Origin: an uncultured Clostridium sp.
GTDB lineage: Bacteria; Bacillota; Clostridia; TANB77; CAG-508
Assembly (NCBI GenBank): GCA_900555075.1
Contig: USJO01000041.1
Coordinates: forward strand, 1 to 7,427
Direction: 5' to 3'
Length of the DNA stretch: 7,427 nt
Under the pieces are notes generated by a model. It worked only from the letters and a program-made list of their open reading frames with translations. It was not told where the DNA came from and searched no databases. Shown piece by piece: positions 5,279-7,427 of this stretch. Within the stretch, counting starts at the first letter, position 1. Each line of letters opens with the position of its first letter. Made by a program: the position numbers and the translations under genes.

Positions 5279-6295
5279 TATCAACTCTTCATACTGTTTC
5301 ACCAATTTCATATAGCTTTCCTTTGTTATATATTCATTCACTTCATGTGCAGTTACAGGTCCGGCACCTAATATTATTCTTTTAGAATTTGGAACAAGGC
5401 TGGCTTCAGTCATGAAGTTTGCGGTTTCTTTTATTTCTGGGAATGATTCTATTTCATTTATGAAAGGTTCTATTTTATCAGTGATTTTTATTGTACATTC
5501 ATATTTTTCGGATAGTTTATTTACCTCTTGTTCTAGCATATTTATATGCTCATTTTTAGCGATTCTAAAATCAACTGTTGCAAAACATTCAGCTGGAATC
5601 GAATTCATTGCACTTCCGCCTTTTAGAATGCCTATGTTCATTGTTGTATATGGTGCTTCGTATCTATTGTCCTCATAATTTATAATGTGCTTATTATAGA
5701 ATTCTCTTAATTCGGTAAAGAAACTAATTGCATTCATGTTTGCACTTTTTCCTTTTTCTGGAGTGCTTGAATGTGCTTTTTTTCCTTTGAAATTCAGCTC
5801 ATAAGCTAATAATCCTTTTGTTCCAATTTTTATTTGGTTGTAGGTTGGTTCTCCAAATATCATAAACTCTGGAAATACTTCTTTGCTTTCCACAATTGCA
5901 TTTATTCCTTCAAAATTAATTTCTTCATCAAAGGTAAAATATAGTTTCATTCCATATTTTAATTTTTTAAAATCAATATTCGAAACCGCTTCTAGCATGG
6001 CAGAAATTCCGCCTTTCATGTCACAGGTTCCTAATCCATATAATTTGTTTTCAACTTCGGTTAGCTCAAATGGATTGCTGTTCCAGCCTTCAATGTATTC
6101 TACTGTATCTGTATGCCCTAAAAATCCTAATTTATAGTTTTTTCCTATACTCATTATTAAGTATTTTCCTTGATGTTCAACTGTAAATCTATATTTCTTT
6201 AAATAATTTGAAATATAGTTAATAATTTGTTTGTTTTCTTTATCTTTGATAGTATTAAATTCAACTAGGTCTTTTAGTATTTCAAATTGCTCCAT
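5255..6295 (-). CDS. M20 family metallopeptidase / ArgE-DapE-like deacylase
   Basis: A 346-residue cytoplasmic zinc enzyme of the M20 (ArgE/DapE/CPG2) family, which hydrolyses amide bonds of N-acylated amino acids or small peptides. Metal-site motifs are all present: GHTDTVE with H61 and D63, CDMKGG with D92, FDEE with catalytic E124 and ligand E125, GEP with E149, and a late TAHEVNEYI with H317. The dimerisation-type domain starts near IKIGTKGLLAYELNFKGKKAHSS, where H175 is the conserved domain histidine that completes the active site. The length is slightly short for the family but nothing seems missing. AGGAG (6304-6308) with eight bases to the ATG gives a firm start; this site lies within the last codons of the dxs remnant. 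The substrate cannot be read from sequence: acetylornithine, succinyl-diaminopimelate or a peptide are all possible. The stop codon forms part of the next promoter. Confidence 0.92.
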   Translation of the reverse strand: MEQFEILKDLVEFNTIKDKENKQIINYISNYLKKYRFTVEHQGKYLIMSIGKNYKLGFLGHTDTVEYIEGWNSNPFELTEVENKLYGLGTCDMKGGISAMLEAVSNIDFKKLKYGMKLYFTFDEEINFEGINAIVESKEVFPEFMIFGEPTYNQIKIGTKGLLAYELNFKGKKAHSSTPEKGKSANMNAISFFTELREFYNKHIINYEDNRYEAPYTTMNIGILKGGSAMNSIPAECFATVDFRIAKNEHINMLEQEVNKLSEKYECTIKITDKIEPFINEIESFPEIKETANFMTEASLVPNSKRIILGAGPVTAHEVNEYITKESYMKLVKQYEELILKFCNGL

Positions 6296-6299
6296 TTAA

Positions 6300-6662
6300 T
6301 CAACTCCTATATAACAGATAAACTATGTCAAATATTCCTAGGTGTGTAATGTCATTCATTCCATATACAGATGCAGTGTTTACTAGAATTGTTGCTGGAT
6401 TTTTGTTTATACATAGGTCTTGTGATAATTGGTCATAAGTTCTTTGCATAAAGCTTGAGTGTGTTGCAAATATTGGTTTTCCTCCATTTTTTGCTATTCC
6501 TGAAGCTATGGCTACAGCATGTTCTTCTGCTATTCCTACATCAACAAATTGTTTTCCTGCTTGTTTTCTTTTTTCTTCAGTAAATCCAATATTTGTTGGA
6601 ACTCCTGCAACTATTGCAACTCCTGTTTTATCTTGTTTCATTTTTTCTAGTAAATAATCTGC
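6300..6662 (-). pseudogene. dxs: internal fragment of 1-deoxy-D-xylulose-5-phosphate synthase
   Basis: About 120 codons match the middle (pyrimidine-binding transketolase domain) of DXS, the thiamine-diphosphate enzyme that opens the non-mevalonate isoprenoid pathway. Landmarks from the ATG at 6641 are QFVDVGIAEEHAVAIASGIA with E39 at the place of the catalytic glutamate, SSFMQRTYDQLSQDLCIN, and NDITHLGIFDI. Homology-like codons run back past that ATG (ADYLLEK, 6662-6642) to an in-frame TAA at 6665-6663. At the other end the match breaks off after FDI and the frame closes with VYLLYRS. A functional DXS has roughly 600 residues, so both the thiamine-binding N-terminal domain and the C-terminal domain are gone. 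The ATG at 6641 has no ribosome site. It is probably an untranslated relic serving as leader of the M20 transcript. A full-length dxs elsewhere in the genome is likely but not visible. Confidence 0.85.
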
Positions 6663-6667
6663 TTAGT

Positions 6668-6696
6668 ATTTTATCAATTAATTTAATAAATTTCAA
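6668..6696 (-). promoter_or_regulatory. sigma-A-type promoter ahead of the dxs remnant and M20 gene
   Basis: On the minus strand, -35 TTGAAA (6691-6696) and -10 TAAAAT (6668-6673) are separated by exactly 17 bases. Each matches five of six consensus bases, and TGA before the -10 makes it an extended -10. It lies just after the terminator of the upstream gene, and transcription would start near 6660, at the edge of the dxs remnant. No other candidate of similar quality was seen for the M20 gene. Confidence 0.65.
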
Positions 6697-6732
6697 CTGC
6701 TTTTTGAATAAACTTTGTTTTCTTACATCTGC

Positions 6733-6765
6733 AAAAACTCCCTGTGTCTGATACAGGGAGTTTTT
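6733..6765 (-). terminator. Rho-independent terminator, symmetrical
   Basis: A perfect 13-base-pair stem (6733-6745 with 6753-6765; outer A5/T5, inner CTCCCTGT with ACAGGGAG) encloses a seven-base loop. It begins three bases after the stop codon of the upstream gene. The five T residues that end the stem give the U-tract on the minus strand, and the matching A5/T5 symmetry means it could also stop plus-strand transcripts. It separates the partial gene from the dxs remnant/M20 unit. Confidence 0.93.
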
Positions 6766-6768
6766 ATC

Positions 6769-7427
6769 TTATTCAGTTACATTATTCATTTCAGAAGTAC
6801 TGTTTTCTTGTTTTGGTTCCTCATATTTTTTAATAGTTCCATCTCTAAGAATTTGATGTTTTTCTCCTTTAGAATCTGTTACTACAACTATTTCATGTGG
6901 CCATTCTCCTTCTTTTTGTGGTTCGTTTGCAATGAACTCGCCTTCATCAAGTACTATCTTTGCTTCAAAAGTTCCATTCTCTAAGCTAACACCTGAGTGA
7001 AGTAAGTATAGTTTACTTCCTAGATGTATGAATATATATTGTCCTCTATATACCCCTCCTGAATGTTTTGGATCACTATCATCGTATCCATCAAGATTTA
7101 CAAATGTTACCCCATGGAATATTTCGTTTGTGTTAATTCCATTTACAACATATTCTTTATTTGCAACTAGTTTTGTTCCTTGTTCGTTCATTTGGTTATA
7201 TAATTTTATTAAGTTATCTCCAAATGTTAAAGTTACAACATTATCCTCATAAACTTTTATAACTTCACCGCCATTAGAGCTACTAAATGTTTTGAATGTT
7301 TTATCTGGCTCAACATATTTAATTGTATTTAGAATTTGTTCTGCAACTTCTTTGTATCTTTCATATTGTGCTGGAATAGCTTTGTATTCTATTTCATATA
7401 TGTTTTTGTCTCTATCGCATAATACCT
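6769..7427 (-). CDS. hypothetical protein, C-terminal 218 residues, cut by the window edge
   Basis: The frame is open from the window edge to the TAA at 6771-6769, so the ATG at 7191 is internal, not the start. I do not recognise the family. The visible part begins VLCDRDKNIYEIEYKAIPAQ and continues through a helical YERYKEVAEQILNTIKYVEP segment. That pattern resembles the C-terminal end of small PsbP-like or lipoprotein domains (strand, then a helix ending in a short strand). A second, beta-rich part follows (about residues 50-180), with GGEVIKVYEDNVVTLTF, SGGVYRGQYIFIHLGSKLYLL and GTFEAKIVLDEGEFI. The last 40 residues are polar and charged (KKYEEPKQENSTSEMNNVTE), probably disordered. No membrane segment is visible; the N-terminus, and any signal peptide, is outside the window. 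A strong terminator follows immediately, so this is the last gene of its unit. Confidence 0.75.
   Translation of the reverse strand, partial: VLCDRDKNIYEIEYKAIPAQYERYKEVAEQILNTIKYVEPDKTFKTFSSSNGGEVIKVYEDNVVTLTFGDNLIKLYNQMNEQGTKLVANKEYVVNGINTNEIFHGVTFVNLDGYDDSDPKHSGGVYRGQYIFIHLGSKLYLLHSGVSLENGTFEAKIVLDEGEFIANEPQKEGEWPHEIVVVTDSKGEKHQILRDGTIKKYEEPKQENSTSEMNNVTE

Noticed and set aside
7028..7252. Plus-strand frame opposite the partial gene, and the ATG at 7191 as a gene start
   Set aside because: The minus-strand frame runs without a stop from 6769 to the window edge, so the gene is longer than the internal ATG implies and the plus-strand frame is its shadow.

Overview
The window is strongly AT-rich, and every supportable gene lies on the minus strand, so the genes read from high to low coordinates. 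The AT content, the AGGAG-type ribosome binding sites and the gene families (LiaF-like membrane protein, DUF1653, TraX family, AAA ATPase with DUF4143) point to a low-GC member of the Bacillota, probably a Clostridia-type anaerobe. I cannot name the species.

Layout in reading order. (1) 7427-6769: the C-terminal part of an unrecognised, probably soluble or exported protein, cut by the window edge and closed by a strong Rho-independent terminator (6733-6765). (2) 6696-5255: a good sigma-A-type promoter, then a dead internal fragment of a 1-deoxy-D-xylulose-5-phosphate synthase (dxs) gene, then an intact M20-family metallopeptidase/deacylase whose ribosome binding site lies inside the end of the dxs remnant. 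(3) 5278-4063: a promoter inside the end of the M20 gene leads to a LiaF-like membrane protein, an ATGA-overlapping 53-residue membrane protein that looks like the stump of a DUF4097-type partner, and a DUF1653 protein. The LiaF-like gene seems to have lost its first nine codons to a one-base frameshift. (4) 4012-157: a promoter carrying a near-perfect 24-bp palindrome over its -10 box starts a close-packed series: AAA ATPase/DUF4143, a Nudix hydrolase, an alpha/beta hydrolase and a TraX-family integral membrane protein, with gaps of 34, 56 and 49 bases. The last 156 bases contain no firm gene.

The LiaF-like block is a recognisable envelope-associated unit in a decayed state. The ATPase-to-TraX series is probably co-transcribed, but its members do not form a pathway I know. 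The clearest oddities are signs of erosion: the dxs fragment, the LiaF frameshift, the truncated LiaF partner and a degenerate tandem duplication of the DUF1653 3' end. I see no CRISPR array, tRNA, rRNA, insertion sequence or convincing new multi-gene system. The best candidate for unexplained biology is the palindrome-controlled ATPase cluster.
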